Assembly: GCA_026315105.1 (NCBI GenBank) | Contig: CM048746.1 | Location: 564,461,940-564,525,939 of the forward strand | Length of the DNA stretch: 64,000 bases | Direction: 5' to 3' | Source of the DNA: Locusta migratoria | Lineage: Eukaryota; Arthropoda; Insecta; Orthoptera; Acrididae | In this document: positions 21,309 to 31,110 of the stretch, one piece after another | Layout: each line of letters begins with the position of its first letter | Numbering within the stretch: position 1 is the first letter of the stretch | Notes under the pieces: generated by a model | The model's database searches: none | What the model was told of the DNA's origin: nothing | The model's input: the letters and a program-made list of their open reading frames with translations, nothing else | Translations under genes and position numbers: made by a program

Positions 21309-21659
21309 ATTAATAAATATGAATTGCCGATTTCGCTGATATTTTCTTTGTTCTGTTCTTAATTCTCAGGACAAGGTTTATATAAAAGAAAAGTCTTGGA
21401 AAATCTACCGAAAAAAAAAAAAAGAATTTGAGAAAAACTGAAAGTACGTTTCCAGCTTGTATCATTTTCCAGATTCTCCTACAATCAGCTTATTCATTCG
21501 CTATCATATTTTTGGAGCGTTACAAAGATATAATTGATGTCAGTTTGAGGTAGGAGGAGGAGGAGGTTGACAAAGGAAGGGGGAGGAGACGATGGAGAAT
21601 AGAGGAGGAAGGAAGGGATATACACATTAGCTACTGCGAAGCGTTGCCGGGTTTGCTAG
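21309..21659 (+). mobile_element. Helitron-like non-autonomous element, unit 2 (head-to-tail with unit 1)
   Basis: A shorter copy begins immediately where unit 1 ends: AATAAATATGAATTGCCGAT, then the same internal phrase with GAATTTGAGAAAAACTGA, the GGAGGAGGAGG stretch, and ATTAGCTACTGCGAAGCGTT leading to a terminal GCTAG at 21,659 followed by T. The intact CTAG/T end supports a Helitron-type terminus. Confidence 0.55.
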
Positions 21660-22009
21660 TAAAAACGCACACACATTTAAAAATCAACCCGCTGGAGTAA
21701 GTTACAAAACAGAGCGTCATTTAGCAATAATGCTTACCGAGAGATTACAAATATGACAGAGATTCTACTTTAAAATTGCCCAATAGGCTTACTCGTCCCC
21801 TTTTCGTTGGTGATATTTGGAAGAAACGGGGTTATGGCTTTGATGAAGTCAGGTTTGGAAGCAGACGCAACTACGCCAGACGGTGGTACTATGTTGTTGG
21901 TAGTATGTCAATTAAGTAACAACTGCAATATTTTCGCCAATAAACGGTGTGGGGAAAATCAACCAATGCTTGTTTGCGGTCTTAAGTGAAACTGCCGCTC
22001 AGTATAGCC

Positions 22010-22530
22010 CGCATCAGTCGGCAGACAGCGCTCTACGGCGACCTGCTGCACTACATGGAGTAACAAGCGCAGGCAACGAGTGCCGAGGCTGTTAGTGCAT
22101 ACTAGCGTTCTGTGATTCAGTGTTAATTTATTTCGTCCAGCTCCTGTATGTACTGTGATTCATATCGTCCATCTGCTCCAATGTTTATTCCTACCTACCA
22201 ATGTGTGGTAGAGTACTGACGGTTTTATCTGTCTGATGGCTGCTGCCAAAACCACTCGAGCTGCAGGCAGGATCTTTTCTGGGTGGAAACGCAATTCTCG
22301 TCGAGGGGAAATCTATCGCCTTGGCGGGCAAAGACGGCGGCTCGTTCTGGTCTGCGCGACAGGCCGCAACGTCGGGGCTCGTTTCCGGCCCGTCAGGCGG
22401 GCGTCGCGCCCTGGTGATGGATGGACCGGCGCTGCCGCGGCCACCACCACCACCGGGTCCTCGGCAGGTCGCCACCTGCCGCGCTTCACACGCCATGCAC
22501 GCAGAGCGCTGCTAAAGCCACGCTGAACGT
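22010..22530. other. CpG-rich patch, nature unknown
   Basis: This is strongly CpG-rich compared with the AT-rich flanks, with ORFs of about 100 codons on both strands (22,236-22,526 plus; 22,191-22,496 minus). Neither has a motif I recognise, and both are rich in Arg, Gly and Pro as expected from GC-rich DNA. It could be a CpG-island-like promoter or first exon, or part of an unknown element. Confidence 0.35.
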
Positions 22531-22740
22531 ACGAGGGCCACTGAAAAAGTCTTGACAGCTATACAGAAATTGTTGATTCAGCACCATTCTAGGGGTTCAT
22601 GACCCTTTTCATAACAGATAAATAAAAGAAACAATGTTTCCGCTCACTTTAATGCTCATGAAAACGGCAACTGACAATTTGAACCAATTTATTATTGTTT
22701 ATAAAACTCTTCTGGGTGTTGGACCGCATCGTCAATATAT

Positions 22741-22800
22741 CAAATACTTCACCGACGTTTCGGCCACTATTGCAAGTGGCCATCTTCTGGGTGTTACGTT
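22741..22800 (-). ncRNA. Hammerhead-like motif in the left arm of the Penelope-like element
   Basis: On the minus strand: ACACC, core CAGAAGA, helix II GGCCACT/AGTGGCC with loop TGCAAT, then GAAAC, GTC and GGTG. CACC/GGTG can form a short helix I. The CUGANGA box has A where U is expected. The inverted copy in the right arm (near 24,325-24,360, plus strand) has lost four bases at the cleavage site (GAAACGTGAAG), so only the left arm keeps the full junction. Confidence 0.55.
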
Positions 22801-22938
22801 TACTGCTGGGTGACGGAAAGCTGGTGTCTTAAATACTAAATGTTGCTAGTTGTTATTGGTGGTTTCAGCTCTCTTTCATTGGTGTTTACTTTATTTCTTC
22901 CTATTGGTGGAAAAGGAAGTCCAGGATTGTTGTTTATA

Positions 22939-24190
22939 TTAATGTTTGCCATTGGTTGAACCTAGCGAATGAGGAGCGGTGGTAGCAGTGACGTAGCAGT
23001 GACGCCTAGCGCCGGCTAGAGCGTGCTGTTTGCTCTGTGTACGCGCGGCCGCTGTTGTCTCCGGGCTATGTGAGCCCCTATGGACTGCACTGCGCGCGGT
23101 GTCGTCGCCAAGCGCTGCTACTGCTGGCAACCAAGACGCGGGAAGTCTGTACCCGTCTTCTCTGTTCATATTTCCGCGTCGTTTAGCTATTTCGATTGCT
23201 TCCCTTATTTTCCTCTTCAAAGTATAGGGTTGTTTTGCCAGTACAGTAACTTTATGAAAATCTATATGTTTGTGTGGTGTCGCACAAGTACAAAGTGCGC
23301 GCCACCTACTTTCGCCGCGCGCCGCCATGCACACACGGCGCGGCGTTCTCACGACAGCCACGAGCGCCCCCTGCTGCAACCCCGATCGTGGCCACCACGG
23401 AAAGACAGCTTGCCACTTCGGACTGAGATAGCAACCAGTTAGGACCTTCGTAATCAGCTACCAGTGAAGACTTTGCTATTGTACAGGCACTAGGCAGGCC
23501 TCTAACAACTATGTATCAACATTCTGCAGTACTATGTAAAAGTTAAGTATTGTTACATTCTGTGCAATATATATCTCTTTCTAATTTACTCTAGTGTTTA
23601 TAGTTTCTGGCTGCTCTCCTCCACACCGCACAAGCGTGCTTCCTTTTTCCTGTGTCGGTCTCATCCACCCGGCCACCGACACCTACGACGAGGCTGGGAC
23701 ACAAAAGCGGCGACGAAGTCGGGACACAAAAGTTTGCCGCACTGTTCTTGATGTTCAGCTACTGCCGACTTTGTATACTCTCCCAGCCGAATGTACCTCT
23801 CGTGCTCGGCTATCCTTGTTTTAATCGGCCGCCCAGTTTCTCCAATGTACCCCTGGCCGCACTCACAGCCGATTTCGTAGACTCCAGCTGCGTGCAACTT
23901 ATCAGTTTTGTCCTTCATTGAGCCTAGGACATCTCTTATTTTATTGTTGCTGCGAAATATAGCTTTGATGCCCTCTCGACGAAGAATTTTGCCTACTCGT
24001 TCGGTGATCCCTTTTACATATGGCAATAGGGCGATGGTTTGTCCTTCCTTTAGCTCTTCCCTTTTGTTTCTATCATTAGATGTCATAGTTTGCTCAATCA
24101 TCCTCTTCCCATAATCGTTTGCTTCGAAGGTGGACCTGATGTTTTTTAGTTCCGCTTTCAGGTGTTGTTCATCGCCCAATCCTGGACTTC
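22939..24190 (-). pseudogene. Penelope-like GIY-YIG endonuclease, split by a solo LTR
   Basis: The minus-strand ORF from 24,266 first reads through the right arm and then enters element coding (LKAELKNIRSTFEANDYGKR). The nuclease follows: GVYEIGCECGQGYIGETGR, with both the GIY-type and YIG motifs, a downstream Arg, and an EH..EH pattern fitting the zinc-binding extension. The frame is cut after AVAEHQEQCG by the inserted LTR. Beyond it (22,939-23,270) it resumes with KVTVLAKQPYTLKRKIREAI and NREDGYRLPASW, the usual C-terminal end. Confidence 0.87.
23273..23731 (+). mobile_element. Solo LTR of the Gypsy-type family, 5-bp TSD
   Basis: A 459-bp LTR reading TGTGGTGTCGCAC to GGGACACAAAA on the plus strand, colinear with the 465-bp LTR at 12.76 kb. 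GTTTG flanks it on both sides (23,268-23,272 and 23,732-23,736). No internal sequence is present, so the full element was probably lost by LTR-LTR recombination. It lies inside the GIY-YIG coding region. Confidence 0.94.
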
Positions 24191-24489
24191 CTTTTCCACC
24201 AATAGGAAGAAATAAAGTAAACACCAATGAAAGAGAGCTGAAACCACCAATAACAACTAGCAACATTTAGTATTTAAGACACCAGCTTTCCGTCACCCAG
24301 CAGTAAACTTAACACCCAGAAGATGGCCACTTGCAATAGTGGCCGAAACGTGAAGTATTTGATATATTGACGATGCGGTCCAACACCCAGAAGAGTTTTA
24401 TAAACAATGACAACGGCCGCGGAAGCCTTCGTTTACAATTTATTATTATTAGCGAATGTCCCCATGGGAGAACGATAAGCAGATGATTA

Positions 24490-24684
24490 TCAATATTTCT
24501 TAAGGTTCTTCTTATTTTCCCAATATTTCTTCATTTTCTTCCCAAAGGCCATCTTTCTTTCTTCGGCCCACTTTGGTCGGTATGGTTTTGGTGCCGTCTC
24601 TGAAGTAAACATCCATTTGTCAATTTTTCTTGTGAATGTATCCCTATCTGATGCGTTTGTTACGTGAATTTTTGCTTTTGTCAA
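24490..24684 (-). pseudogene. Unassigned LINE, C-terminal end of the ORF
   Basis: The reading TKAKIHVTNASDRDTFTRKI followed by WAEERKMAFGKKMKKYWENK is a basic C-terminal tail. It is separated from the rest of the protein only by the piggyBac-like MITE. Joining across the two TTAA sites puts it back in frame with the upstream RLPDYVTSL phrase. Confidence 0.75.
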
Positions 24685-24725
24685 ATCCTTATTAATTTCA
24701 GTTACCCAGGGTATTCTTGCTTTAA

Positions 24726-25234
24726 CTCATTGCTTCCCAAAAATAGAAATAGTGAAAAAGTGTTATATTTAGTCATCAGGTTCTCTTTAAAATAATTGAA
24801 ATAACATTACAATTATTACAAACTAGCAGTATGTGTTGTAATTTGCACCACCCATAATGTTGCGCTGTTTCCTAGTAAAAAAATAGGAAAATTTAGTGTT
24901 TGTGATCACCTTCTTCTATTTGTTCAAACTGTGCAATATTGTCTATTATATGATAACTTTGACTTACATTGATGGTATTACTCATTAAATACTGAAAACA
25001 CTCTGTGTGAAGCTGAACTTGACATTTGTTGTGTATGTAGATCGTCTGACGTTTGTAAATCTTGCATCTTTTTACGAAGTGTTAAGGTAATTGTGAAACT
25101 TTAACACATCTACAGAGAGCTCGTGAATGCCTTTTAACACATGTGTGGTGAGTTTTGTATATTAAGTCCATTTAGACTGCATTTTGTAAGGCTAAATTTT
25201 GTGTTGCGTGAACGCAACACTGGGAAGAAATGGA
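24726..25234. mobile_element. piggyBac-like MITE with TTAA target duplication
   Basis: TTAA occurs at 24,722-24,725 and 25,235-25,238. Just inside, CTCATTGCTTCCC on the left is matched inversely by GGGAAGAAATGGA on the right (10 of 13). The right end also carries a perfect hairpin GTGTTGCGTGAACGCAACAC at 25,201-25,220. Removing the segment and one TTAA restores the host LINE frame. TTAA specificity and precise fit suggest a piggyBac-type insertion. It has no transposase. Confidence 0.75.
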
Positions 25235-26600
25235 TTAAGTGAAGTCACATAGTCCGGTAGACGTTTAGTTAACCTGTTTCCAGGTAATCTGTGTAGGTGT
25301 CCATAAAATTTCATTCGTCTCTTTCTGATGTCAGTTTCGATATTTGATAGTTTTTCGGTTGTCTCGAAGCTCTGCAGTCTGTATTCATCTTGTGTGTATC
25401 GTGGTTCCAGAATTTTCGTAATAATTTTTCTCTCTACTTTGTTAATTTCTTGTAAATCTAGTTTTCCATTCAGTGAGAGCGTTTCACTTGCATATGTGAC
25501 TATAGGTTTGATAACTGTCTTGTAGTGTCTGACAATAGTTTCTTTTGACATGCATTTTTTGTTATACATGTTTTGAACAAGTCCGAATGCTTTCTTGATT
25601 TTCTCCAACCGGTTGTTTTGCGCTATTTTCTCGAGTCTTGTTGGTTCACCCACATCGCCGAGATACTTAAAGTGTTCACTCTTTTGATTTTACCATAATT
25701 TGTTTTGAGTTTTGGAATATCTAATTTGGAGCAAATAAATTCAGTCTTCTCAAAGGAGATTTGCAGGCCAACCTTATCTGCACATTCTTTGAGAATATCA
25801 TTTTGTTTTATTGTGGTTTCTTCACTGTCAGTTATAATTGCTAGGTCATCTGCAAAATATCTAATTTGGAGCAAATAAATTCAGTCTTCTCAAAGGAGAT
25901 TTGCAGGCCAACCTTCTTTGCACATTCTTGGAGGATCTCAATTTGTTTTATTGTGGTTTCTTCACTGTCAGTTATAATTGCTAGGACATCTGCAAACGCT
26001 AAATAAGGGATGTTCAATTTTCCTTTACCTCTTCCTGGTTCAATTAGCTTCCAGAAGTTTTATTTCCTGAGTTCGATTTCCCATTCTTTCATTACTTTGT
26101 CTAAAACTATGTTGAATAATAGTGGCGAGATCCCATCTCCTTGTCTTACTCCTGTTTTAATTAAGAATGGTTCCGAAATTTCATCTATGAATTTAATTTT
26201 TTATTTGGTTTCTGTCAGTGTTTGTTCAATTAGTTTTTGGGCTTTGGTGTCTAGTCTACGTTCTTCGAGAATGTTAAGTAGAGACTGTCTGTCTATAGAG
26301 TCATATCCTTTCTTACAATCAAGGAATGTGCTCACCATTGGTTTAGACCGGATTGCTTTAATTTTTAAAATAGGTTTAAGGTTAAAGACCTGTTCAGGGC
26401 ATGATCTATTAGGTCGAGAGTGTGTCAGTGTGAAGTTGTATGTTCTAGTTCTTGTGCCCTCTTTAGCAGACACGCGGATAATATTTTATAGGTCACAGTG
26501 AAATGCCTCTGTAGTTGTTTACGTCTGCTCTCTCCCCCTTTTTGTGCAATGGATGAATTAGTCCACACTTCCAATCCTCTGATTTGGGTGATCTCTTTTA
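25192..26600 (-). pseudogene. Reverse transcriptase of the unassigned LINE, broken
   Basis: 26,201-26,600 encodes LIHPLHKKGE and NNYRGIS in one frame, then FLDCKKGYDSIDRQSLLNIL (motif A; FLDxKKxYDS). 25,623-26,000 holds the motif C region twice because of a 140-bp duplication. 25,192-25,653 has the thumb and C-terminal domain (NKVERKIITKILEPRYT; RRMKFYGHLHRLPGNRL). Several frameshifts are present. Confidence 0.8.
25719..25998. repeat. 140-bp tandem duplication inside the LINE RT
   Basis: Unit 1 (25,719-25,858) and unit 2 (25,859-25,998) match almost throughout, from ATCTAATTTGGAGC to the CTAGGxCATCTGCAAA phrase. Both encode the RT motif C region. Unit 1 keeps FADD; unit 2 reads FADV. Confidence 0.92.
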
Positions 26601-26617
26601 GCGAGTTTGGGCCAAGG

Positions 26618-28450
26618 TTCTTCTACATCTACATAGGATACTCTGCAAATCACATTTAAGTGCCTGGCAGAGGCTTCATCGAACCACAATTTTACTATTT
26701 ATCTCCCATTCCATTCTCGAATAGCGCGCGGGAAGAAAGAACACCTGAATCTCTCTGTTCGAGCTCTGATTTCTCTTATTTTATTCTGATGATCATTTCT
26801 ACCTATGTAAATGGGAGTCAACAATATATTTTCGCATTCGGAGGAGAATGTTAGCGATTGGAGTTTCGCAAGTAGCCCACGCCGGAGCGATAAGCGCCGT
26901 TGTTGTAATGATTCCCCTCCCAGATCCTGTATCATTTCCGTAACGCTGTCTCCCCTGTATCGTGTCAATACGAAATGAGCTGGCCTTCTTTGGACTCTTT
27001 CGATGTCCTCCGTCAAACCCACCTGATAAGGATCCCACACTGGGCTGCAATACTCCAAAAATGGACGGACAAGCGCAGTGTATGCAGTTTCTTTAGTAGT
27101 TCTGTTGCATCTTTTAAGGGTTCTGCCAATAAAACGCAGTCTCTGGTTCGTCTTTCCCACGATATTATCTACGTGTTCTTTCCAGTTTACGTCTGAAGTA
27201 ATAGTAATTCCTAGGTATTTTGTGGAGTTTACGGCCTTCACATTTGATTGATTTATCTCGTAAACAAAGTTTAAGGGATTTCTTTTCGTACTCATGTGGA
27301 CGACTTCACACTTCTCATTATTTAGAGTCAATTGCCAATTTTTACACCATACTGATATCTTATTCAGATCGTTCTACAGTTGGTTTTGATCTTCAGATGA
27401 TTTTACTAGACGGTAAATGACGTCGTCATCTGCAAACAACCTAACAGAGCTACTTAGATTTTCCCCTAAATCGTTTATGTAAATAAGGAATAGCAGAGGG
27501 CCAATAACACTACCCTGTGGAACGCCCGATATCACCCCTGTTTTAGTCGATGCCTTACTATCGATTACTACGAACTGTGTCCTCGCTGACAAGAAATCTC
27601 CTATCCAATCGTAAATTTGGGGCGATATACCATAACCACGCAATTTGATTAAAAGCCGTTTGTGAGGTACGGTGTCAAAAGCTTTCTGGAAATCAAGAAA
27701 TACGGAATCGATTTGCGAACCTTTGTCAATAGCACCCATCACTTCGTGTGAATAAAGAGCTAGTTGTGTTTCGCATGAACGATATTTTCTAAATCCGTGT
27801 TGACCTTGGGTCAATAGATCGTTCTGTTCGAGATAATTCATAATATTTGAATACAGGATATGTCCCTGCTGCAAATTGACGTCAATGAAATAGGCCTGTA
27901 GTTGAGTGGGTTACTCCTACTGCCTTTCATGCATATAGGTGTGACCTGTGCAACTTTCCAATCTTTTGGTACAGATCCTTCTATGAGAGAGCGGTTGTAT
28001 ATGACTGTTAAGTAAGGAGCTATCGCTTCAGCATAATCAGATAGAAATCTAATGGGTATACAATCCGGACCAGAAGACTTGTTCTTGTTAAGTGATTTTA
28101 GTTGCTGCACTACTCCGATGATATCTACTTCTATGTTACTCATTACGGCATCTGTTCGTAATTCGAAATCTGGAATATTGGTTTCGTCTTCTTTGGTGAA
28201 TGAGTTTCTAAAAGCTAAGTTTAGTAACTCTGCTTTAGTAGCGCTGTCATCGGCAGGATCGCCATTACTATCACGTAGTGAAGGTATTGTTTGTGACTTG
28301 CCCCGAGTATATTTAACATATGACCAAAATCTCTTTGGGTTTTCAGTCAAATTACGAGAAAGAGTTTCGTTGTGATAAATATTGTAGGCATCTCGCATTG
28401 AAATCCTCGCTAAATTTCGAGCTTCTGAGTACGATCGCAAATCCTGGTAG
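26618..28450 (-). mobile_element. CR1-like LINE, 5'-truncated, nested in the unassigned LINE
   Basis: The element ends at about 26,620 in a short (AGATGT)-type tail (plus strand CTTCTACATCTACATAGG), which fits the microsatellite-like 3' ends of CR1 elements. The 3' UTR phrase ACTCTGCAAATCACATTTAA is shared with the fragment at 55.55 kb. Coding covers most of the RT and lacks the endonuclease. The unassigned LINE continues on both sides, so the CR1 copy is the younger insertion. I could not define a TSD, which is common for CR1. Confidence 0.85.
26699..28440 (-). pseudogene. CR1-like reverse transcriptase in three frames
   Basis: 27,838-28,440: KRFWSYVKYTRGKSQTIPSL and SLNKNKSSGPDCIPIRFL, then NPLNYRPISLTSIC. 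27,374-27,874: QHGFRKYRSCETQLA, SVFLDFQKAFDTVPHKRLL (motif A), SGVPQGSVIGPLLFLIYIND (motif B) and FADDDVIYR (motif C, both Asp kept). 26,699-27,331: VNSTKYLGITITSDVNWKEH and YCSPVWDPYQ, typical of the CR1 C-terminal part. Two frameshifts break it, though all catalytic residues remain. Confidence 0.9.
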
Positions 28451-28779
28451 TTCAGCTACAATTCCATCCTCTCCTGATGAGTTTGTATTTTTGAGCTTCT
28501 TAATGTGACTATATATTTCTTCTTGAGCTAGCGCTAAATATATACTAACTGATATTGTTACAATGACTTGATTTAACGTAAAATCTATTCAATTTCCAAT
28601 CAATATTGTAAAAATATCAGTTAATACATATTTAATTTTTCATCTTGTTTTAGATTCTGAAGGATTAAAGAATTTTAATGTAAAATAAATAAAAATAAAA
28701 AATAAATAAAAATTCGCAACTGTTTGCTGGTAACCATTTATGATAAGTTATAAATATCAAATAAACAATGTCCAGAGAC

Positions 28780-28920
28780 ATATTTTGTCTTGATATTTAT
28801 TAAAGATTTTAAACTGAAGTTGAGGCATTGAATTAAAATTTATGTCACAGCCAGGATTCGAACCCATGACCTTGTGCTTACTAGGCAGATGCCATAACCA
28901 CTACGCCACTGAGTTTTAGA
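28780..28920 (-). mobile_element. tRNA-derived SINE, family C
   Basis: On the minus strand: CAGTGGCGTAGTGGTTATGG (A-box-like) and GGGTTCGAATCCTGG (B box), then CAGTTTAAAATCTTTAATAA in the body. The same order occurs in the plus-strand copy at 30.04 kb. The 3' limit is unclear; AT-rich sequence down to about 28,560 may belong to it. Confidence 0.75.
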
Positions 28921-29120
28921 GCCTCGTCATGGAGGAACCGCCTTTTTGATTTAGTTCTTTTTGTTTATTTTGTTTTTTCATTTGTTTTTGTTTTACTGTT
29001 TTTTATTTTAATTTTTTGTTCTTGTTTTTTTTTTATTTTTTGTTGTTTCTCTTTCCTCTTTTTCCTCTTTTTATGTTTTCATTTATTTTTTATTTTATTT
29101 TGTCAGATGATTCACTTTTC

Positions 29121-29320
29121 GCCGGCCGCGGTGGTCGAGAGGACTGCGGCGCTCCAGTCACGGTCTGCACGACCACTACGGTCGGGGGTTCGAATCCCCC
29201 CTCGGGCAGGGATATTTGTGCTGTCATTAGTGTTAGCTAGTTCATACGTAGTTTGTAAGTTTAGGGACTGATGACCCCGTAGTTAAGTCCAATAACCTGT
29301 ACAAACATTTGAAACATTTG
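29121..29320 (+). mobile_element. SINE family A, complete
   Basis: Starts GCCGGCCGCGGTGGTCGAGA, B box GGTTCGAATCC at about 29,188, body with GGGACTGATGACCCC, ends ACATTTGAAACATTTG. A degraded duplication may be present (GATTCACTTTTC before, GATTTACTCTGC after, 9 of 12). Upstream, 28,920-29,120 is T-rich low-complexity DNA. Confidence 0.9.
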
Positions 29321-30034
29321 ATTTACTCTGCACAAATGTGGAGATTTTGTTTACTTTTAATGAGGCCAGATCTGCGCTAACACAGTCCCGACTACCAAAA
29401 ATTATGCACCTGAGTAACCCACATTAGGGGTAATTGCATGGACCAGCCCAACCCAAGTGCAATGTTAGAGCCTCCTGCTGGGGGATTTTTTCTCCTTCAA
29501 ATTAACCAAAATATAGACTGGTACAACCCAAATACTGGTTTCCATGGCTGTTCCACTTAATGGTTGTTGGCTCATCCTAGAGAAACCGCAATTTTTAAGG
29601 GTTTTTTAAATAACAGTTAAATGTCTTGAAACACAATACAATTTCAATAAAAGAAAAACAGAAAGAAACATGTTATACACTAAAACAACAATCTCAAATA
29701 AAACTACAACACCCAGGTACCTACTGCTGGGGGGGGAGGGGTGGGGAGAGAGAGAGAGAGAGAGACAGAATTGCCCCACATCTTGTGATCTTGTGGCGTG
29801 AAAGGAGAGTACGAAGCCCTCATAAACATATAATACACACAACGCAGTTAAGACACCGAGACTTAATGGATACAGCGACTGCACAGACGGTCTTAAAGCA
29901 CAGCCCCCTCCACTACATGAACTTCAACCCTGCCTCATGTTCCATTCATAAATACAAATAAAACTGACAAGGCTCTCCAACAGCGGAATAGCACCCCAAC
30001 AAAGAACGTTAATGGGAATGTTCCTGCCTTATTC
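29321..30034. other. No gene seen; (GA)n tract inside
   Basis: A short GA microsatellite lies at about 29,745-29,766 after a G-run. ORFs of about 90-110 codons on both strands only reflect this composition. Confidence 0.5.
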
Positions 30035-30039
30035 CTCCT

Positions 30040-30145
30040 GCAGTGGTTATGGCGTCTGCCTCGTAAGCAGGAGGTCCCGGGTTAGATATAAATTTTAATA
30101 AAATGCTTCTAGTTCAGTTTAAAATCTTTATTAGACGATAAATTG
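30040..30145 (+). mobile_element. SINE family C fragment
   Basis: CAGTGGTTATGGCGTCTGCC and the GTCCCGGGTT B-box remnant, then ATATAAATTTTAATAAAATG and CAGTTTAAAATCTTTATTAG, match the family C copy at 28.8 kb. A gap lies just after the B box. Confidence 0.7.
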
Positions 30146-30279
30146 CTTCAAATATTAGTGCAGTGGCTGACACTCGTAAAACCGATTACGTCGGCTATAG
30201 TAAAAACTGACAAGTTGTAACGACAATAACCTAAACATTTTCGATGTGGTTCCAGATTCCACATTACATACTCCTATCA

Positions 30280-31110
30280 GCCGGTAACACGTCCTCCTGC
30301 ACTGATTCATGCCTGTGTTCGTCGTGGCATGCTATCCACTAGATCATTCAGGGACTATTTCTCCAGACTGTCTCTGAGATTGTTTGGTGGGTCGTATCGT
30401 TAAGAAAACAGTCCCTTTGAATGTTCGATACAATTCCTTTCTGGACGAAATCTTCTAAACTTGCGGTGTAGTTATCATGAAGGAATCCATTCATCAGATG
30501 TCAACGAGCAGTGCGAGAATTGTTGTCCGTCAAGTCTGCACCTCGCCGGAATGTTGACGATATGGATGCACTATACGTAGGAGGATGTCATCCCCGTACC
30601 GTACAGCCGTTTGATTGCCTTGTAAGACCAGACAGTGCCACCCCAAAACATCAGGAAACCACTGCCTTGCTGCACTCTCTTGACAGTGTGTCTAAGACGT
30701 TCGGGACTACCAGAACGCCTCCAAAGAGCTTTACTACGATTTTTTGGTTGAACGCAATGCGAGTCAAATCTGTGAATGCCACGTGATGCCATTTTCGACG
30801 AGTCCATTCGGCATACTGTTTGGCCATGTGTACCCCCCTACATGATGTTTAGCTCTCAAGGATGTCTGGAATGAAGATGCATATAATGCGGGGTATTACG
30901 TACAGTTTGAGGCGAAACATGACGTACTATGGCTGCAAGAAAATCATCATTCAGGACTGAGGCATACCTCTTAAGAGTTCCTCCGAGCTGAAATCCGTAA
31001 GCAGCGGCCATCAGTTGTTGTGGTAGCGTTTGGGCGGCCAGAGCGGGGAAGTCAGTGACAGGTCCTGTATCTCTGCATCTCCTACGACCTCCATGTCCGA
31101 ACAACATCGT
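30280..31110 (-). pseudogene. Tc1-like transposase relic 1
   Basis: From high to low coordinate on the minus strand: an N-terminal DNA-binding-like part (31,107-30,856; HGGRRRCRDTGPVTDFPALA). Then YAEWTRRKWHHVAFTDLTRI near 30,810 aligns with the first catalytic region (FTDES-type; the D is kept, the following residues changed). TDNNSRTAR near 30,530 corresponds to the QxDNARPH region. A C-terminal DLVDSMPRR-like phrase lies near 30,330. Frames change repeatedly. I could not define TIRs or TA duplications. Confidence 0.6.

Larger units (their letters stand above)
22697..24435 (-). mobile_element. Penelope-like retroelement, 5'-truncated, with inverted terminal arms
   Basis: A GIY-YIG endonuclease is encoded on the minus strand between two inverted arms of about 230 bp (22,694-22,929 and 24,177-24,407). 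After the right arm comes a short GGCCGCGGAAGCCT tail. A perfect 12-bp duplication CAATTTATTATT lies at 22,685-22,696 and 24,436-24,447. Penelope-like elements combine an RT with a GIY-YIG endonuclease and often carry LTR-like repeats in odd orientations, with hammerhead motifs in them. Here most of the RT is missing. The element is further interrupted by a solo LTR at 23,273-23,731. Confidence 0.85.
24450..28535 (-). mobile_element. Non-LTR retrotransposon (clade unassigned), host of two nested elements
   Basis: Minus-strand LINE pieces run from about 28,535 (HIKKLKNTNSSGEDGIVAEL) through 26,618-25,240 (RT) to 24,490 (C-terminus). A CR1 LINE (26,618-28,450) and a piggyBac-like MITE (24,726-25,234) interrupt it. 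The C-terminal KWAEERKMAFGKKMKKYW and KFYGHLHRLPGNRLTKR phrases recall RTE-like endonuclease-RT proteins, but it is clearly different from the RTE copies elsewhere in this window. The 5' part including the endonuclease is missing. Confidence 0.75.

Noticed and set aside
23661..23731. C-terminal residues of the Penelope-like ORF after HQEQCG
   Set aside because: These codons come from the inserted solo LTR, not from the Penelope-like protein.
25719..25998. CRISPR-like or satellite array
   Set aside because: Only two units, no spacers, and the units encode LINE RT sequence; a simple tandem duplication in a eukaryotic element.
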